This document shows, piece by piece, positions 41,022 through 49,455 of a stretch of DNA of 64,000 bases. The position numbers and the translations under genes are program-made. The notes beneath the pieces were generated by a model. That model was not told where the DNA came from and searched no databases. It saw only the letters and a list, made by a program, of their open reading frames with translations. Source of the DNA: AC-32 sp963813435 (GTDB taxonomy: Bacteria; Actinomycetota; Thermoleophilia; Gaiellales; Gaiellaceae); assembly GCA_963813435.1 (NCBI GenBank), contig CAWEYY010000004.1:124001-188000 (forward strand). Reading direction: 5' to 3'. The first letter of the stretch is position 1. Every line of letters begins with the position of its first letter.

Positions 41022-41990
41022 GTGCTCGACGACAAGCGGGTCGCAGTCGTCGTGCCCGCGCACGACGAGGAGAAGCTGATCGCGGAGACGATCCGCACGA
41101 TCCCCTACTTCGTCGACCGCATCATCGTGGTGGACGACGCCTCGAAGGACGGCACGGTCGCAGTCGTCAAGGAGCTCGACGACGAGCGGATCGTGGTCAT
41201 CGAGCACGAGCGCAACCAGGGCGTCGGCGCCGCGATCGTCAGCGGCTACGAGCAGGCCCGCGACGAGCGGATCGACGTGACCGCGGTCATGGCCGCCGAC
41301 GCGCAGATGGACCCGGCCGACCTGGAGACCCTCTGTCGCCCGGTCGCGCTCGGCGAGGTGGACTATGCCAAGGCGAACCGCCTCTTCACCGGCCAGGCCT
41401 GGGAGGTGATCCCGCGCTACCGCTACCTCGGCAACGCGCTGCTCAGCCTGCTGACGAAGATCGCCTCGGGCTACTGGCACGTCGCCGACTCGCAGTCGGG
41501 CTACACGGCGGTCTCGCTCGAATACCTCGACCTGCTCGACCTCGACCGCCTCTATCCGCGCTACGGCTTCCCGAACGACCTGCTCGTGCACCTGAACGTC
41601 TGGAACGGGCGCGTGCGCGACTATCCCTCCAAGCCGATCTACGGTGTCGGCGAACGCTCGGGGATCCGGCTCCGGAAGGTCGTGCCCACGATCTCCTGGC
41701 TCCTCTACAAGGCCTTCTGGTGGCGGCTCTGGCAGAAGTACGTGATCCGAGACTTCCACCCGCTCGTCTTCTTCTACGTCCTCGGCGTCTTCATGAGCGT
41801 GCTCGGGCTCGGGCTGGGAATCGCGGAAGTCGTGCTTCGAATCGGCGGCAACCCGATCACGGCCGCGTCGGTAGTCCTCGTCGCGCTGCTGCTGATCTTC
41901 GGCCTGCAGTTCACGCTGTTCGCGATGTGGTTCGACATGGAGTCGAACCGCGACCTCGGCGGCCGCACCCGCAGGCGCACCGACCGCTAG
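41022..41990 (+). CDS. GT2 glycosyltransferase, polyprenyl-phosphate (DPM1-like) type
   Basis: A 322-residue GT2. The catalytic domain has VAVVVPAHDEEKLIAETI, IIVVDDASKDGT and AVMAADAQMDPADL (the DxQMDP acid motif of dolichyl/polyprenyl-phosphate sugar transferases). SQSGYTAVSLEYLDLL near residue 165 and two C-terminal helices (about 245-300) follow. Such enzymes transfer a sugar from a nucleotide donor to a polyprenyl phosphate, making donors for GT-C membrane transferases such as those at 26291 and 55536. GTG 41022 is leaderless. It is convergent with asnA and overlaps it by 4 bp. Confidence 0.88.
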   Translation: MLDDKRVAVVVPAHDEEKLIAETIRTIPYFVDRIIVVDDASKDGTVAVVKELDDERIVVIEHERNQGVGAAIVSGYEQARDERIDVTAVMAADAQMDPADLETLCRPVALGEVDYAKANRLFTGQAWEVIPRYRYLGNALLSLLTKIASGYWHVADSQSGYTAVSLEYLDLLDLDRLYPRYGFPNDLLVHLNVWNGRVRDYPSKPIYGVGERSGIRLRKVVPTISWLLYKAFWWRLWQKYVIRDFHPLVFFYVLGVFMSVLGLGLGIAEVVLRIGGNPITAASVVLVALLLIFGLQFTLFAMWFDMESNRDLGGRTRRRTDR

Positions 41991-43159
41991 TCGAGCACCT
42001 GGATGTTCCGCGCGGCGCACATCTCCTTGAGGATCTGCGGCCAGACGGTGACGCTCACCTCGCCCAGGTGGGCCTTGCGCAGCAGGAGCATCATCGTGCG
42101 CGACTGGCCGATCCCGGCGCCGATCGAGAGCGGGATCTCGTCGTTCAGGATCGCCTGGTGGTACGGGAGCTCGAGGAAGTCGAGCTGGCCCGAGAGTTCG
42201 AGCTGCCTTACGAGCGACTCCTTCGTCACCCGGATGCCGCCCGACATCAGCTCGTGGCGGCGCCGCGTGACCGGGTTCCAGACGAGGATGTCGCCGTTCA
42301 GCCCGTGCATCGGGCAGCCGTTCGCCGAGACCGTCTCGGTCGACCAATCGTCGTAGTCCGCGGCGCGCAGCTCGTGCGGGTAGCCGTCCGCGAGCGTCCA
42401 GCCGATCCCGTAGATGAAGATCGCCGGGTGCTCCTGGAGGATCTGCGTCTCGCGCTGCTTGCGGGGCAGGTCGGGGTACGCGGCGAGGATGTCCTCTGCG
42501 TGCAGGAACTCGAGCTCGTCGGGGAGTGCGGGGTAGCGCGGGTCCGCGAGCGCGGGGAACCGATCACGCAGGAACTCGTCGGCCTCCTTCAGCACCTTCC
42601 AGATCGCCCGCACCGTCTCGGTGAGGTGGTCGAGCGTGCGATCCTCGGCCCTGATCGAGCGCTCCCAGTCCCACTGGTCGACGTAGGCGGAGTGGTCGTG
42701 GTCGAGGAAGTAGTCCTTGCGCACGGCCCGCATGTCGGTGAGCAGGCCCTCGCCGGGGTCCATCCCGAACTGGCGCAGGGCCATCCGCTTCCACTTCGTC
42801 GCCGCCTGCACGACCTCGGCGTCGACCGGATGGAGATCGCGGTCGTTCGAGATGTGGAATCCAACGGGCGTCCGTGAGCCGTCGCGGTCGAGGTAGTCGT
42901 TGACGCCGCTGGTGGAGTCGACGATCAGCGGCACCTGCACCATCATCAGGTTCAGCTCCTCGCAGAGACGGTCCTCGATCAGGCGCTTCGCCGCATAGAG
43001 CGCCTGCATCGTCTCTCTCGGCGGGAGCAAAGGACGGTAGTCGCCGGGGAGGACGCGCTCGAGCTCGGCGTAGTCGCCGATTCCCGGGCCGGCGAGATCC
43101 GCTTCCTTCGACGTGGTCCTCACGCTCGGGATGCTCGGCGGCGAGGCGCGACGGAGCAT
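41987..43159 (-). CDS. asnA: Aspartate-ammonia ligase (asparagine synthetase A)
   Basis: A 390-residue ammonia-dependent asparagine synthetase, related to class II aminoacyl-tRNA synthetases. Conserved blocks are RLCEELNLMMVQVPLIVD, ATKWKRMALRQFGMDPGEG, HSAYVDQWDWERSI, RAADYDDWSTET, LNGDILVWNPVTRR and the motif-3-like GAGIGQSRTMMLLL. It makes asparagine from aspartate, ammonia and ATP. It is longer than the E. coli enzyme (about 330) by an N-terminal extension. ATG 43159 is the only plausible start near the conserved region. It is divergent from the small Cys-rich gene. Confidence 0.93.
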   Translation of the reverse strand: MLRRASPPSIPSVRTTSKEADLAGPGIGDYAELERVLPGDYRPLLPPRETMQALYAAKRLIEDRLCEELNLMMVQVPLIVDSTSGVNDYLDRDGSRTPVGFHISNDRDLHPVDAEVVQAATKWKRMALRQFGMDPGEGLLTDMRAVRKDYFLDHDHSAYVDQWDWERSIRAEDRTLDHLTETVRAIWKVLKEADEFLRDRFPALADPRYPALPDELEFLHAEDILAAYPDLPRKQRETQILQEHPAIFIYGIGWTLADGYPHELRAADYDDWSTETVSANGCPMHGLNGDILVWNPVTRRRHELMSGGIRVTKESLVRQLELSGQLDFLELPYHQAILNDEIPLSIGAGIGQSRTMMLLLRKAHLGEVSVTVWPQILKEMCAARNIQVLD

Positions 43160-43272
43160 CCGGGCGCGCGCTGATCGAGGTGCGGAGAATTGCGTACTTT
43201 CCCGCAGGAAGCCCCGCGCTTTCGCCGATTAAACGCGCCGCCCGCTGGACGACACTAGACGCGGAGGGGTGT

Positions 43273-43563
43273 GTGGACCCGAAAGAGCTGAACGGCGTTC
43301 GTCTCTGCGGGCTGCAATATCGGGCCGGCCGGGTCGAGGCGTGCCCCGGGGCCGACTGCCCGTTCTGGGAGGAGGGCGGCGCTGTGATTCCGGGCCACTG
43401 CATCTTCGAGCGGCTGGACCTCGACCTCGACGCGCAGCCGAGCCTTGTCCACGCGCTGCTCCAGGTCCGGCGCAACCTCACCCACGCGGTCACCTCAGAC
43501 GACGAGGAAGACGCGCGCTCGCTCTTCTATCGGCTGGTTCCCGTCGCCCGCGACGGGGATTGA
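43273..43563 (+). CDS. Small cysteine-rich protein, possible zinc binder
   Basis: A 96-residue protein. Four cysteines, three of them close together (EACPGADCPFWEEGG and GHCIFERL, plus an earlier LCGL), suggest a metal site, followed by an acidic helical half. Start GTG 43273 has a good GGAGGGG about 5 nt upstream. A longer frame to GTG 43180 exists but translates promoter-like sequence. I recognise no named family. Position beside the stress-type genes and the divergent asnA gives no clear role. Its end overlaps the convergent phosphoribosyltransferase by 37 bp. Confidence 0.6.
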   Translation: MDPKELNGVRLCGLQYRAGRVEACPGADCPFWEEGGAVIPGHCIFERLDLDLDAQPSLVHALLQVRRNLTHAVTSDDEEDARSLFYRLVPVARDGD

Positions 43564-44228
43564 CCGGAGGGCAGGGTGGTGCGGCTCTCGCCGAGAAGTC
43601 GGACGGCCTCTGCGTCGTCGACCTGCTGGAACGAGCGGTAGAAGGCCCCCACGGCGACGAACGCCGCGAGCGGGTAGAGACAGACGACCGCGTCGGCCTC
43701 TGCGCGGACCGCCTCGAGGCTGTCCTCCGCCGCGACCGGTACGGCAGCAACGGTCCGGGCGGCCCCGGAGCCCCTCGCCCAGCGAAGCGCCGCGATCATC
43801 GTCCCGCCGGTGGCGAGGCCGTCGTCCACGACGAGCACGGTCTTGCCTGTGAGCTCGAGCGGCCCGTGCTCGGCGTGCAGGCGCTCGTCGAGGAGTGCCG
43901 CCTTCGCGCGAGCCGTTTCGACGACCTCCTCGAGCTCCCCGTCGCTGAGTCCGTCCGAGCCGCGAAGGTAGACGCCGTCGCCCGGGGTGACCGCGCCGAG
44001 CCCGTACTCGGGCTGCCACGGGTGGCCGATCTTGCGGACCGCGACGACGTCGAGCGGTGCTTCGAGGATCCTGGCGACCTCCGCCGCGACCTCGACGCCC
44101 CCTCGCGCGAGCCCGAGGACGACGGTCTGAGGCCCCGCCTCGCTCCGGAGCTCGGCGGCGAGCGCGACGCCCGCCTCGTGCCGGTCCACGAACAGCGGCG
44201 CAGGACGCAACAGCAGATCCTCGATCAT
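43527..44228 (-). CDS. Phosphoribosyltransferase family protein
   Basis: A 233-residue PRTase fold protein. The PRPP-binding loop VLVVDDGLATGGTM is at residues 131-144. The N-terminal VLGLARGGVEVAAEVARIL and VVAVRKIGHPWQPEYGLGAV segments match the type fused to or paired with dienelactone-hydrolase-like proteins in bacterial stress clusters (M. tuberculosis Rv0571c has both domains in one chain). Here the hydrolase is separate at 45464. The substrate base is unknown. ATG 44228 fits the family N-terminus (IEDLLLRPAPLFVDRHEAG). Confidence 0.86.
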   Translation of the reverse strand: MIEDLLLRPAPLFVDRHEAGVALAAELRSEAGPQTVVLGLARGGVEVAAEVARILEAPLDVVAVRKIGHPWQPEYGLGAVTPGDGVYLRGSDGLSDGELEEVVETARAKAALLDERLHAEHGPLELTGKTVLVVDDGLATGGTMIAALRWARGSGAARTVAAVPVAAEDSLEAVRAEADAVVCLYPLAAFVAVGAFYRSFQQVDDAEAVRLLGESRTTLPSGQSPSRATGTSR

Positions 44229-44346
44229 CAACACCAATCGTCCGTCCGGGGCGTCCCGGCGGCGTCGGGGAGAACGCGGATACGGTTGCGGACGGCTACG
44301 GACGAGCTTCTCGACCCACCCCGATAGTGTTGAGAAGCGGAGGCCA

Positions 44347-45483
44347 GTGCACGCAACCTTCTCCCTAGGCCGGATCGCAGGCGTCGAGATCGGCGTCAAC
44401 TGGAGCTGGGCGATCGTCTTCGCCCTGATCGTCTGGTCGCTTGCCTCGGCCGTCTTCCCCGACCAGAATCCGGGCCACTCGAACGGCGCGTACATCGCGA
44501 TGGCGCTCGTCGCCGCGGTGCTGTTCTTCGCCTCGCTGCTCCTGCACGAGCTCGGTCATGCGATCCAGGCGCGGAGAGACGGGGTCGAGATCGAGGGCAT
44601 CACCCTCTGGCTGTTCGGGGGAGTCGCGCGCCTCAAGGGCGACCTGCCGAGCGCGGGCGCGGAGTTTCGAATCGCAATCGCCGGGCCGCTCGTGACGCTC
44701 GTGCTCGGCGCGGTTTTCGTGGCGATCGCGGTGCTGGCGGGCCTGCCCGACGCAGCCGACGGGGTCGCAGCCTGGCTCGGCTACATCAACCTCTTCCTGC
44801 TCGTCTTCAACCTAATCCCTGCGCTGCCGCTCGACGGCGGTCGCGTGCTGCGGGCCGCGCTCTGGGCGGGCAAGCACGACTTCGCCTGGGCGACCGTCAT
44901 CGCCGCGGACATCGGCCGCGCATTCGGCTTCCTGATGATCGCCGGCGGGCTCCTGCTGTTCATCGTCGAGGGTGCCTTCAGCGGCGCCTGGCTCGCGTTC
45001 CTCGGCTGGTTCCTGCTCGGCGCGGCGGGCGCGGAGGCCCGCTATCTCGCCGTCCGGCAGGCGCTCACGGGCCTGAAGGTCCGGCAGCTGATGATCACCG
45101 ACCCGGTGACCGCGGATCCCGACCAGACGCTTGGCCAGTTCATGGACGGGGTGGCCGGGGTTGCCCGCTACACGGCTTACCCGGTCGTCCACGACGGCGA
45201 GGTGCTCGGCGTGCTGCCGCTGCGGTTCGTCCTCGACACTCCGAGGAGCCAGTGGGACGAGCGGGTGGTGCGCGAGTGCATGCTCGCGCGCGACGACGTG
45301 CTTGTCGTGCACGCCGACGACGACGCGCTGGAGGCGTTCGCAGCGCTCGCCGAAGCGGATCTGCACCGCGCGCTCGTGCTCGACGACGGGCAGCTCACGG
45401 GCTTCATCTCGATCACGGACGTGGCCCGGTTGCTGGCCGCGCCGCGCCCGAGCGGTCCGGGAATCAGCGCGCCGCGGGAGTGA
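44347..45483 (+). CDS. Site-2-type intramembrane zinc protease with CBS domains (Rip3-like)
   Basis: A 378-residue M50B protease. About six helices carry the catalytic HELGH at residues 67-71 and the third ligand in NLIPALPLDGG (Asp163). A cytoplasmic C-terminal half has two CBS motifs (about 245-365: MITDPVTADPDQTLGQFM; MLARDDVLVVHADDDALEAF) that may sense nucleotides. Such proteases release membrane-bound regulators. Closest in build to mycobacterial Rip3 (Rv2625c), which belongs to the dormancy regulon. GTG 44347 has a weak GGAGG upstream. A TAGTGT at 44325-44330 could be its -10. The 3' end overlaps the convergent hydrolase by 20 bp. Confidence 0.92.
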   Translation: MHATFSLGRIAGVEIGVNWSWAIVFALIVWSLASAVFPDQNPGHSNGAYIAMALVAAVLFFASLLLHELGHAIQARRDGVEIEGITLWLFGGVARLKGDLPSAGAEFRIAIAGPLVTLVLGAVFVAIAVLAGLPDAADGVAAWLGYINLFLLVFNLIPALPLDGGRVLRAALWAGKHDFAWATVIAADIGRAFGFLMIAGGLLLFIVEGAFSGAWLAFLGWFLLGAAGAEARYLAVRQALTGLKVRQLMITDPVTADPDQTLGQFMDGVAGVARYTAYPVVHDGEVLGVLPLRFVLDTPRSQWDERVVRECMLARDDVLVVHADDDALEAFAALAEADLHRALVLDDGQLTGFISITDVARLLAAPRPSGPGISAPRE

Positions 45484-46126
45484 GATATCGGGTGAACCAG
45501 GCGATCGCCAGCTCCGCCACCTGCTCGAGAGCTCCCGGCTCCTCGAAGAGATGGGTTGCGCCGGGGACGACGGCGAGCTCGTGCTCGCACGAGACCAGGT
45601 CGGCAAGCGCGGCGCGGTTCAGCTCGAGCACGACCTCGTCGGCGCCGCCGACGATCAGGAGGGTCGGGGCGTGCACGAGCTGGAGCCGGGGCTCGGCCAG
45701 GTCGGGCCGGCCGCCGCGCGAGACGACGGCCCGGATGTCGTGGAGCGCATCGGCGGCGGCCACCAGCGCTGCCGCCGCTCCCGTGCTCGCGCCGAAGTAG
45801 CCCAACGGGAGCGCCTCGGTCTCCGGCCTGTCGCGCAGCCAGCGCGTCGCCAGGCCGAGCCGGTGCGCCAGAAGGGGGATGTCGAACACGTTCGCCCGGC
45901 TCAGTGCCTCGTCGTCGGTGAGCAGGTCGAAGAGGAGCGTCGCGAGGCTCGCCTGCTGGAGAACGCCTGCGACCTCGACGTTCCGCGGGCTCAGCCGGCC
46001 GCTGCCGCTGCCATGTGCGAAGACGACCACTCCGCGCGGTGCGTCGGGCAGGGAGAGGTCGCCCGGCAACGCGGCCCCGGTCTCGACGGGAATCGTGACC
46101 GCGCGGGCTCGTGCTGTCTCAGTCAC
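45464..46126 (-). CDS. Dienelactone-hydrolase-like alpha/beta hydrolase
   Basis: A 220-residue alpha/beta hydrolase. The oxyanion region is VVVFAHGSGSGRLSPRN, the nucleophile elbow GYFGASTGAAAAL with its serine, then GGADE and the terminal GATHLFEEPG with the catalytic His. This group is paired or fused with phosphoribosyltransferases in stress clusters; no substrate is known. GTG 46126 overlaps the stop of the membrane protein gene upstream (GTGA), so the two form a minus-strand operon. Confidence 0.85.
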   Translation of the reverse strand: MTETARARAVTIPVETGAALPGDLSLPDAPRGVVVFAHGSGSGRLSPRNVEVAGVLQQASLATLLFDLLTDDEALSRANVFDIPLLAHRLGLATRWLRDRPETEALPLGYFGASTGAAAALVAAADALHDIRAVVSRGGRPDLAEPRLQLVHAPTLLIVGGADEVVLELNRAALADLVSCEHELAVVPGATHLFEEPGALEQVAELAIAWFTRYLTPAAR

Positions 46127-46827
46127 CTGGGCCCGACTTCGATTCGGGCGACGAGGCGTCCGTCGTGCTCGAGCGAGCGGATCGAACTCGCAACGGCGGT
46201 CGCGAGGTCCGGTGCCTCGACCCGCAGCTCCACGGTCTCGCCGCCTTCGAGGGTGATGGTGAGCCGGTGGGCTTCGGCGGCCGGCCGGGCTCGGGCAAGA
46301 ATCGGCTGGAGCGCGACGGTCAAGAGATCGAGCACGAAGACGGCCCCGAACACCCGATAGTAGCCGCTGTTGTCGATCTCCCACCAGATCGCGGCTGCGG
46401 CCATCGCTGCGACGACTGCTGCGAGCACACAGGAAAGGGCAAACAACCGACGCACGAAGACCGGGTCGCCGTCTCGCCGGCGGGCCGTCAGCGCGGCCAC
46501 CTGGGCTGCGGCAACCGCCGCGACCGCTGCGGTGCCCATCGTCTTCGCGAGCCACTCGGGAGGGTCCTCCGTCCAGACCGCGGCCATGGAGAGCGCGGCG
46601 GCGACCACGGCCAGACCGAGGCCTGTGTAGGCGAGGCCCCGGGAGCGCCCCTGGTCGAGGAGGATCGTCGACGGCAACGCAACCAGCCCGTAGCCGGCGA
46701 GAAGCGCCGTCGTCGAGAGGATTCTGCCCTCCGTGTCACCGAAGTGGCCGAGGAGCAGGATTCCGATTGCGAGCAGGGCCGACGCGGAGAGCAGCCCTGC
46801 CACCGCCAGCAGAAGGAGCCGTCTCAC
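46123..46827 (-). CDS. Membrane protein of unknown function with soluble C-terminal domain
   Basis: A 234-residue protein with six hydrophobic helices in residues 1-180, followed by a soluble stretch of about 55 residues (LTITLEGGETVELRVEAPDL...SSIRSLEHDG). I do not recognise the family. GTG 46827 is preceded on the minus strand by TAGCAT at 7 nt, a leaderless start. It heads an operon with the hydrolase. It is divergent from the threonine dehydrogenase gene. Confidence 0.65.
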   Translation of the reverse strand: MRRLLLLAVAGLLSASALLAIGILLLGHFGDTEGRILSTTALLAGYGLVALPSTILLDQGRSRGLAYTGLGLAVVAAALSMAAVWTEDPPEWLAKTMGTAAVAAVAAAQVAALTARRRDGDPVFVRRLFALSCVLAAVVAAMAAAAIWWEIDNSGYYRVFGAVFVLDLLTVALQPILARARPAAEAHRLTITLEGGETVELRVEAPDLATAVASSIRSLEHDGRLVARIEVGPR

Positions 46828-46834
46828 AGGCGTG

Positions 46835-46840
46835 ATGCTA
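46835..46840 (-). promoter_or_regulatory. -10 element for the 46827 membrane protein (leaderless)
   Basis: TAGCAT on the minus strand, 7 nt before GTG 46827. No ribosome-binding site. Confidence 0.45.
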
Positions 46841-46936
46841 GGCCCCCTCGGGGCCGCTGCCATCGCGGAGATTCCGCAACGGCAATCAGGCCCGGCACGG
46901 ATGTTCCTCGCGACGGCCGGCACGAGGATCCAGGCG

Positions 46937-48028
46937 ATGCGCACGATGCTCGCCCTTCGCAAGCTCGGGCGTGAGCCCGGGCTCCGCCTCGAGGAGGTGC
47001 CCGTTCCCGAACCGGCGCTGGACGAGGTGCTCGTCGAGGTCGAGGCCGCGAGCGTCTGCGGCACTGACCTCCACATCGAGCGCTGGGACGAGTGGGCTCA
47101 GCACAGGATCTCGCCGCCCATCACGCTGGGGCATGAGTTCGCGGGCACGGTCGTCGAGGCCGGCGCGAATGTGCGCAACGTCGCCGTCGGCGACTTCGTC
47201 TCCGCCGAGAGCCACGTCACCTGCGGCGTCTGCTTCCAGTGCCGCACCGGACATGCGCACATGTGCGAGAGCACGCGGATCCTCGGTGTCGACCGGGACG
47301 GCGCCTTTGCGCAGTTCGTTGCGGTTCCGGAATCGGTGATCTGGCAGAACGACCGCGCCAAGCTCCCGCCGGAGATCGCGACCCTGCAGGAGCCCTTCGG
47401 AAACGCCGTCTTCGCGACCAGCGACCTGGATCTCATGGGCCGCTCTGTCGCGGTGCTGGGCTGTGGCCCGATCGGCCTGTCCGCAATCGGAATCGCACGG
47501 GCCGCCGGCGCGGCTGTCGTGCTCGCTGCGGATCGAACGGCGTTCCGGCTCGAGCTGGCGACGCGCATGGGCGCGAGCGGCGTTGTCGACGTCGACGCGG
47601 TGAAAGACGAGGCGGGCTGGTTCCTCGAGCACCACGAGGGGCTCGGCTTCGACGTCGTCTTCGAGATGTCCGGGTCGGGTCGGGCCGTCGCCGACGCCTT
47701 TCGCATCGCGCGCAACGGTGGTCGCGTAGTCCTGTTCGGGATCCCGGACCGCCCCGTGGCGATCGACGTCGCCGAGACGCTGATCTTCAAGAATCTCGAG
47801 GTGCACGCGGTCAGCGGACGGAAGATCTTCGAGACCTGGTACCGGACGCGCTGGCTGCTCGAGAGCGGCGTCGTCGACCTCCGGCCGCTGATCACCCACG
47901 AGCTCCCTCTGGCCGAGTTCGAGTCTGCCTTCCGAGTGCTCGAGGCCGGCGAAGCCTGCAAGATCGTCCTCTACCCCGGGGCCGTGCCGGAGCACGCGCA
48001 CACCGAGGCCGCGGAGGCCGCGGCATGA
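46937..48028 (+). CDS. tdh: L-threonine 3-dehydrogenase
   Basis: A 363-residue zinc MDR. Catalytic zinc Cys41 (SVCGTDLHIERWDEWAQ, a threonine-dehydrogenase signature) and His66-Glu67; complete structural zinc set Cys96, Cys99, Cys102, Cys110; NAD motif GCGPIGLSA. It oxidises L-threonine to 2-amino-3-ketobutyrate. The next gene, kbl, overlaps by ATGA and performs the following step, so the pair degrades threonine to glycine and acetyl-CoA. ATG 46937 follows a GAGGAT box by 7 nt; ATG 46946 is an alternative. Confidence 0.92.
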   Translation: MRTMLALRKLGREPGLRLEEVPVPEPALDEVLVEVEAASVCGTDLHIERWDEWAQHRISPPITLGHEFAGTVVEAGANVRNVAVGDFVSAESHVTCGVCFQCRTGHAHMCESTRILGVDRDGAFAQFVAVPESVIWQNDRAKLPPEIATLQEPFGNAVFATSDLDLMGRSVAVLGCGPIGLSAIGIARAAGAAVVLAADRTAFRLELATRMGASGVVDVDAVKDEAGWFLEHHEGLGFDVVFEMSGSGRAVADAFRIARNGGRVVLFGIPDRPVAIDVAETLIFKNLEVHAVSGRKIFETWYRTRWLLESGVVDLRPLITHELPLAEFESAFRVLEAGEACKIVLYPGAVPEHAHTEAAEAAA

Positions 48029-49233
48029 GCGTCAAGCAGCCGACGCTGAACGAGCACCTCCATGCGGAGCTCGACGGTTTGCAGGAGGCGGGCACGCTCA
48101 AGCGGTTCAACACGCTTGACTCTCCGCAGGGCCCGGTCGTGGAGATGGCCGGTCGGGGCGAGGTGCTCGTGCTCTCGTCGAACAACTACCTCGGCCTCGC
48201 CGCGCGCCCCGAGGTGGTCGCTGCCGGGATCGAAGGGCTGCGTCGTTACGGCGCGGGCACGGCGTCCGTGCGCTTCATCTGCGGCACGTTCGCGCCGCAC
48301 CTCGAGCTCGAGCAGGAGCTCGCCGACCTCGTAGGGACCGAGGCCGCTCTCACCTACGGCTCGTGCTGGAACGCGAACGAGGCGGTGATCCCGAGCCTTG
48401 CCGACGAGAAGACGGTGATCCTCTCCGACGAGCTCAATCACGCGAGCATCGTGGACGCCGTCCGCCTCTCGAGGCCCATGCGGAAGGTGATCTACGCGCA
48501 TTCGTCCATGGACGAGCTCAGGGAAGGGCTCGCCGCCTGCCCGCGCAGCGCGCGCAAGCTGATCGTCACCGACGGCGTCTTCAGCATGGAAGGCGACCTT
48601 GTACGGCTCCCGGAGATCGTCGGGCTGGCCCGCGACCACGACGCGACCGTCATCGTGGACGACTCGCACGGGACGGGAGTCATGGGCGCGACCGGACGCG
48701 GGGTCGCCGAGCACTTCGACCTCGTTGGCGAGATTGACGTCATAACGAGCACGCTCGGGAAGGCGCTCGGCGGCGCGGCCGGCGGATTCGTCGCGGGCAG
48801 CGCAGAGGTCTGCGAGGTGCTCGCTCAGCGCTCGCGGCCACAGCTGTTCTCGAATGCGCTTCCGCCGACGGTGGCGTGTAGCGCGCTCGAGGCGGTCCGC
48901 GTCCTGCGCCGAGAGCCGGCGCTCGTCGAGAGGCTGCGCGGGCTCTCGGGGGTCTTCCGCGATCGGCTGCGCGAGATCGGCTTTCACCCGCTGGACGGCG
49001 AGGCGGCGATCATCCCGATCATCGTCGGCGAGACGGAGTTCGCGATGCGCTTCAGCGAGCGCTTGCTGGAGGAGGGCGTGTTCGTAACCGGCTTCGGCTT
49101 CCCGGTCGTCCCCGAGGGAACCGCGCGGGTGCGTGTCCAGATGTCCGCTGCGCTGGAGTCGGCCCACGTCGAGCGCGCGCTCGAGGTATTCGAGCGGGTG
49201 GGCCTAGAGCTTGGAGTCATCGAAGGGAGATAG
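48025..49233 (+). CDS. kbl: 2-amino-3-ketobutyrate CoA ligase (glycine C-acetyltransferase)
   Basis: A 402-residue PLP enzyme of the alpha-oxoamine synthase family. SSNNYLGLAARPEV near residue 52, YGAGTASVRFICGTFAPH, the DDSHGTGVMG block near 212-220, and PLP-lysine Lys246 in STLGKALGG. With Tdh it converts threonine to glycine plus acetyl-CoA. The HLELE and RFICGT segments favour Kbl over BioF, and so does the tdh neighbour. DUF1918 and CBS genes follow 9 bp later on the same strand. Confidence 0.94.
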   Translation: MSVKQPTLNEHLHAELDGLQEAGTLKRFNTLDSPQGPVVEMAGRGEVLVLSSNNYLGLAARPEVVAAGIEGLRRYGAGTASVRFICGTFAPHLELEQELADLVGTEAALTYGSCWNANEAVIPSLADEKTVILSDELNHASIVDAVRLSRPMRKVIYAHSSMDELREGLAACPRSARKLIVTDGVFSMEGDLVRLPEIVGLARDHDATVIVDDSHGTGVMGATGRGVAEHFDLVGEIDVITSTLGKALGGAAGGFVAGSAEVCEVLAQRSRPQLFSNALPPTVACSALEAVRVLRREPALVERLRGLSGVFRDRLREIGFHPLDGEAAIIPIIVGETEFAMRFSERLLEEGVFVTGFGFPVVPEGTARVRVQMSAALESAHVERALEVFERVGLELGVIEGR

Positions 49234-49242
49234 GAGGTTGTC

Positions 49243-49455
49243 ATGGCACCCGAAACGCATGCAGACGTAGGCGATCTGATCGAGATCCACGGCCACAAAA
49301 TCGGGGAGACCGCGCGAACCGGAGAGATTCTCGAGGTCCTCGGAACCGGAGAGCACGAGCACTACCGCGTGCGGTGGGAGGACGGGCACGAGAGCATCTT
49401 CACGCCGGGAAGCGACGCGACAATCCGGCACGTCCAGCGCCGCGCCAAGCGATGA
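49243..49455 (+). CDS. DUF1918 protein
   Basis: A 70-residue soluble protein matching DUF1918: GDLIEIHGHKIGETARTGEI, then a YRVRWEDGHESIFTPGSD beta-barrel stretch. Function is unknown; actinobacterial members often sit in stress or dormancy-related loci. TAGGAGG gives a clear ribosome-binding site 8 nt before the ATG. The stop overlaps the CBS gene (ATGA). Confidence 0.88.
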   Translation: MAPETHADVGDLIEIHGHKIGETARTGEILEVLGTGEHEHYRVRWEDGHESIFTPGSDATIRHVQRRAKR

